Shown here: positions 49,054 to 60,580 of the stretch, piece by piece
Layout: each line of letters starts with the position of its first letter
Position numbering within the stretch: position 1 is the first letter of the stretch
Assembly (NCBI GenBank): GCA_965153455.1
Contig: OZ234500.1
Span: 2,542,001-2,606,000 of the forward strand
Origin: Sphagnum compactum
Taxonomy: Eukaryota > Bryophyta > Sphagnopsida > Sphagnales
Direction: 5' to 3'
Length of the DNA: 64,000 bases
Position numbers and translations under genes: made by a program
The notes under the pieces: generated by a model
What the model was told of the DNA's origin: nothing
Seen by the model: the letters and a program-made list of their open reading frames with translations, nothing else
The model's database searches: none

Positions 49054-51519
49054 GCAAAAGAAAAATGATCAGCAGTCTGAGTTTCGGACCCAGAGTTGGG
49101 CCAACCAGAAAAAATCAGGCATTAGAGTGGGCAACTTGAAGCTCAATCAAGCAGTCCACAAGGTGAAGGGGACTTGGCAATGTGGACTTGGCTAGCCAAA
49201 AAGGAAAATAGCAATGTGGGCTTTGAAATTCGGCAAATTGGGACTTGGAACCCAAGTAAAGTAAACTTGGCAAACCATATTTCATTATCTGCTTTTAACT
49301 ATGTGTGTGTTTTGTTAATCTTATAAAAACCTATATGAAATTTGTAGCAAAGATTTGTTTGACACAATTACCAAAAGCAACAATGACTCCTATGGTGAGG
49401 AAACAACAATGAGATCAAATAGATCTCATATTACTGCTTGCGCAAGCAAGTCATCTAATATGCCCACATAGGAACACTAGAATGGTGCACAGCAGTGATT
49501 TTTTTTGTTTCAATTTTCTGATGTTGCGTCATTGGCTAGCATCCCAATACTGATTTTAGCATTAAATGGCGACAAGTTTTTAGAACCTGTCTAAACATTT
49601 GGAAAACTAGTTTTAAAATGTTACCCAATATTAAAATCAGACTCCAAATGTGGCCAAAAAAAAAAGAATATTGTAACAGAATATTCTTTTCTCTTTTCTT
49701 TTCTATATTTTGACAAGAATTTGCACAAAACAAACACTAGTGCATTGGGAATGATTTATTATTCCTAATTACAAGTTAATTATTAGTTTAATAATATTAA
49801 TAACAAATAATTGGCTGATAATTAATAGTTAATATATATTGGCTACTAATTTTTATTATTTATTATAGTTTGATTAATATCTAATTAAATAACTATTAAA
49901 TAGTTATTAGCTATTTCATTATTAATTATTTGATAATTCATAATTAATAAGTATAACTAATATTAAATAACTACTATTAATAAGTAATAAACCAGTAATT
50001 CAGTACTAATTATAAATTATTGACAAGTTTTAGTTTTGCCAAGGTTTAGCCTAGGTTTAAACATAAATGTCATATGTGGGCCTAATCTAAGTGACATAAA
50101 CTATTTTTACTTTAAATTATTAAGTTATATCTATATATATATTAGGTTAGGAAGGTAGGTTTTTTTTTAGGGAAATATTATTTTAATTTGGGATCAAAAA
50201 GTTTATTGTGAACATCTAGTTGTATAATTTCAACATTGATAAAAAAAGACAAAAATATGGGATAAATGTTTTTGGTCACAAATTATTTTGCAACTAAATT
50301 GCAACTATAAAATTTATCCCATAGTTTTTGGTCTTTTATTTTAATCTTGTAGATTATATAAAGAGGTGCATTTGAAACATTAAAAACACACAAATAACAT
50401 TAAATAAAACATGACATTTGGGGTGAACCAATATTTTAAAAGCTTGACCTTAAAGGCTAAACATAAAATGAAATTAAAAAACCTACTTACCTACCTATTC
50501 CTTACCTACTACCGTACTTACCTACCTATCTACATATTTACCTATTTACCTACCTACCCACCTACATACCTACCTACTTACATAAATTGAATTTCTTAAT
50601 TATTTTTGCAAATGTCACATAACAACTTTTAATTATGCTAAATGACAAATTTTGATTGCAGCAAAGGGCAATATGTAAATGGGGTATATTTTAGTTGCAA
50701 AAATGGGGATTAGTTGCAAATTGCATATGAATGGTCAACAAATGAAATTATATATGTTGATCATATACATCATCCATGTGCAGTGTGTTGACATTATGAT
50801 GAGTTATCATTTGTGATTAGAAGTTGAATGTAATTCCAATTATGTAACTAATGAATTTTTAGTCATAGGTGTTGATTGCAACTTGTTTATAGTTGCAAAC
50901 TATAGTCGCAAATTGATTTTTTTCTTACAACCGAATTGGTCCAAGTTGCAATTAAGGTTTAGATATTATATATTTGGCACAATGAGGAGCTTACAAAGTT
51001 TGTCCATTCATTTTCAAAGTTATAAGGAAGATTTTCTTACTTCTACTAATATTCAATCAATAGTTCAATCTATAAGGCAAACTTGAAATGTAATTACATC
51101 AATGGACAACATCTTGCTTGAATGTAATGATTAATTCGAAGGACATGGTGCCTTGTCTTTTATAAGTTATTGGTAAATTTTACAAGTGGGAAGCAAGCAA
51201 CAAGCAAATGCTCCTATGAGATTGTTGGTAATGGATGGATGGGTTCATCACCTATGTTGATGTCAAAAAATGCTATAGGGTTTGAAACCTTCTTTCACAT
51301 TTTAGTATTTTTCTTTGTGTTGATGAGAATAACTTAAGATACAACTTTGTTAAATTAATATGTAAACAAGATTAACATCAAACAAAAACTAAAAATAACC
51401 CCCAAGCACCTCAAAAACCAAAGAGCACATATGAGGAAAAACAACAAATCAAATTCAAAACAAGTCAAATTCAACACAAAGAAAATATAAAATGAGAAAA
51501 GAAAGGGAGAGGTTGAGGC
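49054..51519. other. AT-rich intergenic DNA
   Basis: Positions 49740-50040 are almost pure A and T, with overlapping taattatta and attaataa phrases. Positions 50490-50585 are built from degenerate TACC tetranucleotides (acctacttacctacctat). No gene is recognised. Confidence 0.55.
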
Positions 51520-52411
51520 CAATGTTGGACAGGTATCACAATTTTATGATACTTGTCGAGTTTGGTTTTCACAAAGTAATTTACAAAAGGGTCTCGTTCT
51601 CCCCAAAAAAAAAATTAAATTTCTATGTCAAACAAAGGTATCAACATTTTTTTTTAAAACAATTTAACTTGTTCTCATAATTTGAGTCCTCAAAAATTTG
51701 AGAACAACCGGTTATCTTTTGCCAGTTTTCAAAAATCGGGTATTAATTTATATTTTTAAATTAATAATTAAAACTAAAAAATAATTGATTTGATTTCTTT
51801 TTTTTAACGACAGCTCTAGCTTTTTGAAAAAATTCAAAATCAATAAACCTTTGGTTCAAAGTTTTTGAAGTATTTCTAAAATAAATCATCATTTAAAATA
51901 AATTCTCCAAACATCATTACCATCTGACCTGGCCTACCATTAGTAAGTACCTACCACCAAATACCAGCCCTCCTTTGGATCTCCCATCTCCCAAGGCAAA
52001 TTCGACCTAATAGGCAAATTTTGATGTGGGTTTGGTGATGAAAGTGTCCTTTCTTTAGCCCTAATTAAATTAGATTAACTTAACACCGTACCTCCAAAGT
52101 TCAAACCCATGGTCAATGAATGATCAACAAAATCTAGTAAATAAAATGTTGTTCCATTTTGCATGTAAAATAAAATAAAATCTCATTGCTCTTACTAATT
52201 GTTTATGGCGGCTAAACCCTAAGACCCTAATTCAGGTAAGGGGTCAGACCTTACTCGATTGTCAAATTTTTTTGGTTTTTTTTTAATCGATTCTCACATT
52301 GGTTTTTAATCAGGGTATCATTCATGGTCATACCCTAAGGGGATCAGATTGGGATGCCTGGGTGATACCCGGGTGATGCTCGAAGGTATTTGTGATAACC
52401 GCCCAACACTG
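51520..52411. mobile_element. Non-autonomous hAT-type element, about 892 bp
   Basis: The left end is CAATGTTGGACAGGTATCAC. The right end, reverse-complemented, is CAGTGTTGGGCGGTTATCAC, with about 18 of 23 positions matching when extended. Flanking 8-mers are gttgaggc (51512-51519) and gttgaaac (52412-52419), six of eight identical. Subterminal gggtatca and gatacccgg phrases occur inside. No transposase frame is present. It belongs to the same CAGTGTTGG family as 21985-22507. Confidence 0.65.
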
Positions 52412-52419
52412 GTTGAAAC

Positions 52420-55400
52420 TCTAGAAAAACATGTAGTAAGCAACTTTTTAAAAAGAATAACATTCTTTGGGAGAAACAAACAACCAAAATAAACACAAAA
52501 AATATGTAATAATAATAATGGTGCTTACTTGGAAACTAAAAAATGAAAAGATGAATGTGATGATGAGGACAATCACATGAAACAAATTGATGGAGCTTGA
52601 CAATGGATTTATCAAAAATATATGTAATGAAACTTGAAAAGTTTTGTGATGAAGTTTTGTAATTATGCAATTTGTTTGATAAGTTTGATGATTACAAAGG
52701 TGTCCTAACACAATGATCACCATATTCATGACATTATGAAATATTGACAATTGTGTTATTTGTTCAATTTCTTTATGTACAAAGAAAGTTGACAACAAAT
52801 TGAGAAGCTCAATGATGAAACTCACAAAACTTTGCACTTTGCACACCAAACAAGAAACAAGCAATGATGTACAAATAAGATAAAGAAATAGGGAAGAAAA
52901 AAAGGTGGAGAATGGAAAAGGAAAAAATGAGACAAAAGCAAAAAAATGCAATGGGGGTAGCTCATACATGGATTCAAATTTGAAGATGACCAAAAAAAAA
53001 TGAAAAAAAGCTTCATGTACTGCAAAAAACCAAAAGAAAAAAAAAACTTTAACCTTAAAAGCTAAAGTTTCACAAAACCTTGAAAACAAAAGAATCCCTA
53101 GCAATGCAAGTTATTCACAAATAATATAATTAGTAAATAGGATAATATTATGGTTGAGATTGGGTTGCCAAAATATATGTAAATTTATTACCTTGACTCC
53201 TTCTAGATCCAATTGGTAAAAACATTTCACCAATCTTGACTAATGTTCATAACATACATATCACTTATGGTATGAATATAAGGACCTACTTTAGGGTGTG
53301 AATTACAAGTTCCATTGTTTTCAACCTGGATATGATTGGTTCATCAATGATTTTTCTCAACTTAATGATACCTTTGTATATCAACTTTTTATTTGTGTTG
53401 GTTACCTTTAATCATTCATTGTAATGATCTATTTTCTTCAACTTGTGCAAATAATTTCATTTATTTTATGGCATCACACCTTAGATCAATTTATACTCAT
53501 ATTCATATTTAGTACCTTTTAAATATGATTTTTAAAATTAATACCTTGATATTCATAGCATTGTGCACAATTCTTGAACTATATAAGTATTGATATCACT
53601 TGGTATGCATTTTTAGTTGTTAGCTTAATATGAATATTGCCATGGTATATATATTTTAAAAAATTTAATACTTGGATCCATCTAGTATGATATTTAAATC
53701 CAATACTAGTCCAACACTAGAAATTTCATTATGAAAAAATGAATGACAAGTATCTAGCATATTTGTAAAAATAATCATGAACTTGACCTTTTCTGGTACT
53801 AAGGTTCCAATGTCTGATTTGTGTGGCATTCTTCCCAATTTGTTCAAATCAAAATGTTGTAATATAACCACACATCTATTCATTTAAACAAAAAAGTTAT
53901 GTGCCAATGAAAAATAGTTTTGTTTTCCAAGCACATGTTAACATGACATTCCTTTTCAAAACTTCACAAATCTCACATGCAACATTTTTGTTCACATTTA
54001 TCAATTAATTGGTCTTATTAAACAAACATTGGATAATGAGATAGACCATCCCACCTCCTATTATGATGTACACAACAAATGCATTTGTAACCCCAAAATG
54101 GATTTTTAAAGGTAAAAGTTGTAAAGAATAATATATGGTTTTATATGGAGCAAAAGTATGTGTCTTTGGTGAATGATCCGTATGAAGCAAGGTATTTTTG
54201 CATGTTGGTGATCCTAGCCCAAAAACATATAAAGTTCATCTTCTATATTGTTCAAAGATTTTGTATGATGTATGGGTGATGGGTAATCTACCTATGTGTT
54301 AGTCAAGACTTAATTGAAAATTAAGTTTTATAAGTTAAAACCTTTCAACATTTGCTAAGGGGGGTTAAGGTAATGCATACAAAGTCTTTTTGTTTATTTG
54401 CAAGGAGTTATTTTTATTGGACCATCATATTTTTTTGGAAACATTAGGAATTTCCCAAAATAAAAATATGTATAAAGGTGCCTTCCCTTTGGCCCACCTT
54501 TATTGGTTACACAAGTTCAACCTTTATGAAATTATGGGATGAAAATGGGCAAAAAATGTGATACTATTGGGAACATTCTAGGAATGTCATTGGGACCCTT
54601 TGGAGGAAATACAATGGAAACATTTTGAGAACATCACAAAAAGTAATCATGTTATAGACACACCCAAGATAGAAAATTAGGTGTATAAATTTTCCTTTTG
54701 GTCTAGCTATTTAGCTTACATGAGAAAATTTTGAAGGATAAAATGTGGTGTTATTGGAACAACTTGGAGAACACATGGGAACTTGAAAAAATAATGTGGA
54801 CATTATTGGGAACTTTGTGGAAAAAATATTAGGAATAACCTAATAAATCTCATCTACCCCTTTCTATGCCAACAATCCCCAAGCCCCACCCCCTTGCACA
54901 AATAAAAAAAAATTGGGCCACCCTAGGGGTGAACATATATAATTTTGGTGATCGCTCATTAATGCTATAACTATGTGTGCCCCTTCTTTGGTGCATAATA
55001 ATAACAGCTTCCACTTAACACCACAAAACACATTACAGATTTTTAATAAAAGACTAAAATACCAATGAAACCTTGTACTTACTAAAACAAGTGCATTGGA
55101 GTAATAATCATGAACATGAAAACAAATTACTTAGAACTAATCATCACCTAGATCAATGGAAAAAGTTATGGAGCAAAACTGAAAGGTGGAGTTCCATTTA
55201 ACATACACATTTGTAGAATGTGAAACAAGATAGTAGAATATGCAAAGTGTAAATAGAACTAATAATTCTGAACATGGGAACAAATCAAGAACTAATAATG
55301 TAATGATGTGACCTATGATGTTATCACAAGTGCCAACTTGTTACTCAATTAATTTTTCTTTCCAAAATCATTTTTAATTTAATTGAATTTCCAATGACAA

Positions 55401-56520
55401 AAGCAACTCAAAATTCCATATCTCTTATATATTAGGTTTAAGAATTTCCAATAACCTTCATTAAATCCTATTCACCAAGGGTTTTCCAAAAATACCAAAA
55501 GTGCACCCAAATTTTACTAATAATTTTTAGTTTTAATTTAAATTATTATTTTTCAATATTTAATAGTTCTCCACCACTAGTCAAAACTATGAAACCAACT
55601 TGGTGAGCTTGATTAGTGACCCAACCCCCATGACTACATAAATTGGGATTTTCCCATTTTGGGATGAAACCTAATTGCGACAATCATATGGGTGTTCGGA
55701 TTTATTTCTAGTCAAAAAATACAAACAAAACAACAAAACATAATTCAATGCCCCATTTCCTTTTGGCCCTAGTTACACACCTCCTTACCATTCCGACATT
55801 CTCTCTTTTGTTTAATCTCTTGAAACTCCCCCAATGTTCCAAGCTTTCAAACACTTTCCAAACTTCTTTTTGGTTTTTTCTTTTTCCTTTTCTTCTCCTT
55901 CTTCTTGATGTTGCAGAATTTTTTTTGGGTTAGGTGTGTTATGTTAACTACTCAATTAAATCATGGTTAGTTTAACATTAAATTGAGTTAGCTTAATTAA
56001 TCTAGTTCATTTGTTGATTAGTGGGAAACTAGTTTTAGTGTGAATAGGTTCTAGTTACTTTGTGGATACGATTCAAAACCCTTTTAGTGTGGATACCAAA
56101 TCACTTTTGGTGTTTTTGTGATTTGAGATTCCAACACCTTGCTTTAATGTGCATTTATATAGTTTTTCATATTTATGCATTTTTGCAATTTTGTGAGCAT
56201 TAATGTGTTTGGGCTTAGATTCTTGTTTGTAGATTAATCATATTTTGAATCAACAAAATTCTAATCTAATTTTACGTTATGTTACAACTAGATTTAGTTT
56301 TGTTTTAAACATTGGGTTTATTCATGTTTTGCATGGGACTTTGGCGCAACAAGTTATTGTAGTTTATTGTGGTGTTTTTGCAAAGATTATATCTGTTTCG
56401 TTCTTGTTAGAATTGGGTAGAAGTTACAACTAAGGGGCATTTCAAGTGGTCTTGACAAAGCTTGCCCAATGAAGTTGGTGATTTTAAATAATTTTTGGTT
56501 GTTGGTTTCTAACATTCCCT
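52420..56520. other. AT-rich intergenic DNA, no gene recognised
   Basis: The longest frame in the window's second half, a 218-codon minus-strand frame at 52448-53104, lies here. It is made almost wholly of Phe, Leu, Ile, Ser and His from an A-rich plus strand and looks like chance. Other frames are short. Confidence 0.55.
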
Positions 56521-56525
56521 TGTTA

Positions 56526-57240
56526 AGTAAATAGGTTACCTAGTTTAGGTATGTACCTACCTACTTAGGCTAGGTAGTAGGTTAGGTAGGTGATTAGGTA
56601 GGTTAGCCTACCTAGCTAATTAGGTACGTAGGTTATGACATAGGTATGTTAAGTAAATAGATTAATTACCTAGTTTGATCAACCTAAGTACCTACATTAA
56701 GGTTTATGTATGGTAACTACGTGTGTAGCCTAGGCCAAGTAAGTAGGCTAGGTAATTAGTTAGGTAGGTAGGTTAAGTTAAATATGTAAATAGGGTAGGT
56801 AACTAGTTAGGCTAGGTAAAATAAGCTAGTTAACCCAAGGTAGTTAATTTGAGCTTCCTAGGTAGGTTAGAAAAAAATGTTCATAACAATAACATGACAC
56901 AATTTATTATTTGTTGAAGATATGGTGCAATAGTTGAGGACTTGGTGTTTCAATGTGAAAGTGAAAGGTTCAAATCTTCACATTTTCACCCTATCTCATT
57001 AGGTTTCTTGATTAAGGTGGCTACCAGCTAGGCTAGGTGGTTAAACTAAGTCATTTAAATTAAGCTAGGTGACATTAAATCAAATAACCTAGCTAGGTAT
57101 TTAGCCTATAGTGCCTAGGTAGGTTTTATAAGCCTTTAGATTAGGTAACCTAAACAAGTTCCTAGCCTAGGCTAATATTATGGCCTAGGTGCCTAGTCTA
57201 AGCTAACTTTACTTACCTACTTAAACCCTACCTACATAGT
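56526..57240. repeat. Degenerate TAGG/CCTA-rich region
   Basis: For about 700 bp the sequence is dominated by taggtagg, ggttaggt, gcctacct and ctaggtag phrases on both strands. It looks like a decayed tetranucleotide microsatellite that has spread and inverted. A SINE-like tRNA-derived piece interrupts it at about 56905-57000. A smaller relative (TACC units) is at 50490-50585. Confidence 0.7.
56905..57000 (+). mobile_element. tRNA-derived SINE-like sequence
   Basis: An A-box-like tggtgcaatagttgagg (from 56922) is followed 44 bp later by a B-box-like aggttcaaatc (56966), the spacing of a tRNA-type internal RNA polymerase III promoter. The following sequence is not a tRNA acceptor stem, so a SINE relic fits better than a working tRNA gene. 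Confidence 0.45.
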
Positions 57241-58396
57241 AAATCAAACTTTTGTTCCTTTTTACTACCACTAGTACTATGATTAATAGATAGTGGACCA
57301 AGTTAACTAGTTGATATGAATAGTAAGAAAAAAAATAAACATTCAAAAGACCATTAACCAAAATGACCATTAATTAAAACCATAAGTTTAAAAAGGCATT
57401 TGTTGATTTGACTAGTAATCAACTTGGACATGTTGAAATCAACTTGTTCAATATGACTAATTCATGGGCAAACCAACAAATGTCACAATTTGGTTTTTTT
57501 TTAACGAATATTTTTGTTTAAAAAATCATGATTTGTTGTAATGAATGTAGTGACACTTTTAATAGTTGTCATGCACGGTACCATATTGACACTTACAATT
57601 ATTGTTATCCACACACACATAAAAAAAATTGACACAAAACACTTTAAGTGGCACATCACATCCAAATTGCCCCCTTATTTAAAGCTAAGGTCCCTTTGTG
57701 CTAAATAACAACAAAGGAAATTATTCCTATGAATCCACAAAAAATGAACACCTCAGTTTCAAAGTGAGAGGGCCAATAGGCCAAGTGCAAATGTGCGCCC
57801 ATTGTTAGGCCCTAATTGTAATCCCCCAAATCCTTAATCAATTGTGAATCATCATGGAAAAAAACTTAGGATATTCCTTATTATCTAATTACAAAAGCAT
57901 CATAGTTTATTTTGTGCATTGAAGGCAAAACCTTTTTCCAACTAATATTTCCTCCCATGATAGTGTAAAACATCCCATATGTCATCCTTTGGAACATCGA
58001 TCATAAGTCAGCATAGCATGCCTACCACTAAAAAAAACTACACAACATGTACACTATAGGCCAATATGAACAATAACCAGGGATGGGTTAATTTGGCCAT
58101 CCACATTAGGAAGATGACATTGGTGTGCAATTCTGCACATGGTCTTTCCATGTTTGACCATCTTGTTCCTTCAACAATAACACTTTGAAAGGTAATTCAC
58201 CTCTTGTACCCACAAAATAATGTCCTATTGTCACATCCAAGGTAGTTGATGTTGTTTTTTACATGGGAACATAATCTTTGAACTCAAACATATAAGTTCA
58301 AGGTGATAACCACCTCCACAAAGAGTGGCATAATGTAACATACCTTCACTACAATAAAAGGTGTCCCTGCATGTCAAGTCATTTCACTAGATTTTG

Positions 58397-58525
58397 AGTG
58401 AATTCATTGGTCTTAATAAATGGAGACTAGTTGGAAAGTAGTGAATTCACTGGTCTTAGTAAATGGGGATTAATTTTAAGTAGTGAATTCACTCGTCTAA
58501 TGAACGTAGACTAGTGAATTGCACC
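58397..58525 (+). repeat. Three-copy tandem repeat, 42-43 bp period
   Basis: Units begin agtgaattca at 58397, 58440 and 58482, with (c/t)(t/a)ggtctta(g/a)taaatgg in the first two. A final partial copy (ctagtgaattgc) ends at about 58521. Confidence 0.8.
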
Positions 58526-58630
58526 CACATTTTGTAGTACTGTTTAGTGTTAAAAAAATTACCAAAAATTTCATATCCATTGGCATTACATGTCAAAATA
58601 GAATTGCTTGTTGCTTGAAATCACCGTATG

Positions 58631-58679
58631 TGTTTAGGGTTTTTAGGGCCTAGGGAGTAAACCCTAAACCCTAAACCCA
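58631..58679. repeat. Short interstitial telomere-like repeat, inverted
   Basis: tttagggttttt agggcc on the left faces ccctaaaccctaaaccc on the right, around cctaggg. These are plant-type TTTAGGG units in head-to-head order. Such short tracts can mark a repaired break or be chance in AT-rich DNA. Confidence 0.6.
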
Positions 58680-60494
58680 TCATTTTTCTAAATGTTTGCT
58701 TGCACATCCATCAAATAATGGTGCCTTCATCTGCGCTAGTAGTGAAAATCACAACAGTTTTTACAAATGAAAAAAATGCATTCCTTTCCTCTTGAATGAT
58801 CTCACTAAAGGCCAAAGCAAATTGGCCTATCATCTATAATATGATGTGTGTGTGTTTTTTTCAAACACATTTTTATTTTATTTTCATGCATTTGTGAAAA
58901 TTCTCTAGAGCAAATTATTCAACTAATCTTTGTTAATTTGGTAAATTTTGTCAATTTTTTTGATATCACACAATTGGAAGAAAACTTGTCAAAAGTTTAA
59001 TTTTGTGTTAGGTGATACATCCTAGTTACAGTAAGTAAATTAGGGAAAATTAGTTTGAAATCAATTTTAATGTGAACATGGTTCAAATTATTTGGACTTT
59101 TGGATGAGATATAAGTTTTTGAGTCACGCAATTCAATTTAATTTTTTAAATTGGAGATCACACTATTCTCTTGTGTTGCGTTGTGCTTGTTTCCAAATTT
59201 TTATGTAGGTTTTATATGTCCATAAGGGTTTGGTTTTGCTAAATTTATGTGTGTATATATCTTAGTTGTATTTTGAATCCAAAAACTTGGATTTAGTTGG
59301 ATAGTGTTACAACTAAATATGTTATTGTTTTAGCAAATGGGGTTTGTTTGTGTTTTGCATAATGCTTTTGGTGAAATGTGTTTTGGTTTGTTTTTCAATT
59401 TGCATATAGTGAGAGTTCTAACTAGGGGGACTTTCTTGGTCCTCCATGTTAGTTTAAAGAATCTCACTCAGTGACTATGATTTTTTTGATGTGCTTTGGG
59501 CTTAAAACTTTTTGGAGGCCTTTTCAAATTAGTTTCAAATTTCATTTTCAAATTAATCACGAAATGTTTTTGGAATTCATATCACTTTTATAAATCATGT
59601 GTGTTTTTTACATTGGTTCTTATGGCTGAAATTCTAATCAAAACAAATAGGAGACAATTTTTTCCTAACCAAATTAAATTAATCATTTATGCCAAAAATT
59701 TGATTATCTTTTTTACTAAAATGATTATCCATAATGACTAAAATGATTAAAACTATTATTTGATGTGGTAATTGTAAGACTATGAACTCAACAACTAGGG
59801 TATCTTGATATATAATATTCTATATCAGGATATTACTAAAAGATCAATTTGCATTTAAAAAAGTCAAGGGAAAAACAAAAGTACAAAAAAAATCTCACAA
59901 ATTTCCATGAAAAAAATATGAATGTTTGTATTCCTTTTCAACAACACATATACAACCTCTTACAAACTTTGAAATGAGAGAATGAGGAAATGACAGAAAC
60001 CCCATGTCATTTCCTCATCCCTTCTAATTATAAATCTTTCACAAATCATTAATTGATTGGTCAACTCATATTAATCAACTCATCCTCCAATAATAAACTA
60101 TCCAAGTAACTTCATCCCCTAGTAAATAGGAGATAATAAGTAAATACTTACCATTAATAATTTTAAAATTATTAGGATGCCCATTAGGTTAGCTAAACTA
60201 CCATTATTAACATATATTTTTCATTGGAATTTGTGTTAGAATTAATTTTTATTAATTTTTCATTGAAGGTAATTTTGTGATGGTAATTACCATCAAGTAG
60301 CAACAATATTAAATTAATTTAAATTTTTACTAATATATTATTTTGAAATCATTTTATTTTTAAAAATATTTTTCCAAATTAAACTGTGGATGAATCCTAA
60401 ATTGCACAAGACTTGTGACTCCATTATTGAATTTTTTTTCAATTTAACAAACCGTACGATAGGTCCTCATGATGATGTCATGAACTCAACATGT

Positions 60495-60580
60495 CCAAAG
60501 TGGGGTTTTAACTTTCATCTCTTTGGCCACAACATCCCAATGTTTTTACCATTTGACCATTGCCTCGCATGGTGATATAA
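60495..60580 (-). mobile_element. tRNA-derived SINE-like sequence
   Basis: Read on the minus strand, caatggtcaaatggtaaaa resembles an A-box, and gaaagttaaaaccccac about 45 bp later resembles a degenerate B-box. The layout and several phrases parallel the plus-strand piece at 56905-57000, so both may come from one SINE family. Confidence 0.35.

Larger units (their letters stand above)
57241..60480. other. AT-rich intergenic DNA
   Basis: No gene recognised. It holds a three-copy tandem repeat (58397-58520) and telomere-like units (58631-58679), listed separately. The rest has short random frames. Confidence 0.5.

Noticed and set aside
52448-53104. 218-codon minus-strand open frame, rich in Phe, Leu and Ile with membrane-like stretches
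   Set aside because: The plus strand here is A- and G-rich, which removes stops on the minus strand and yields Phe/Leu/Ser-rich nonsense. No motif, no start context and no splice or promoter support.
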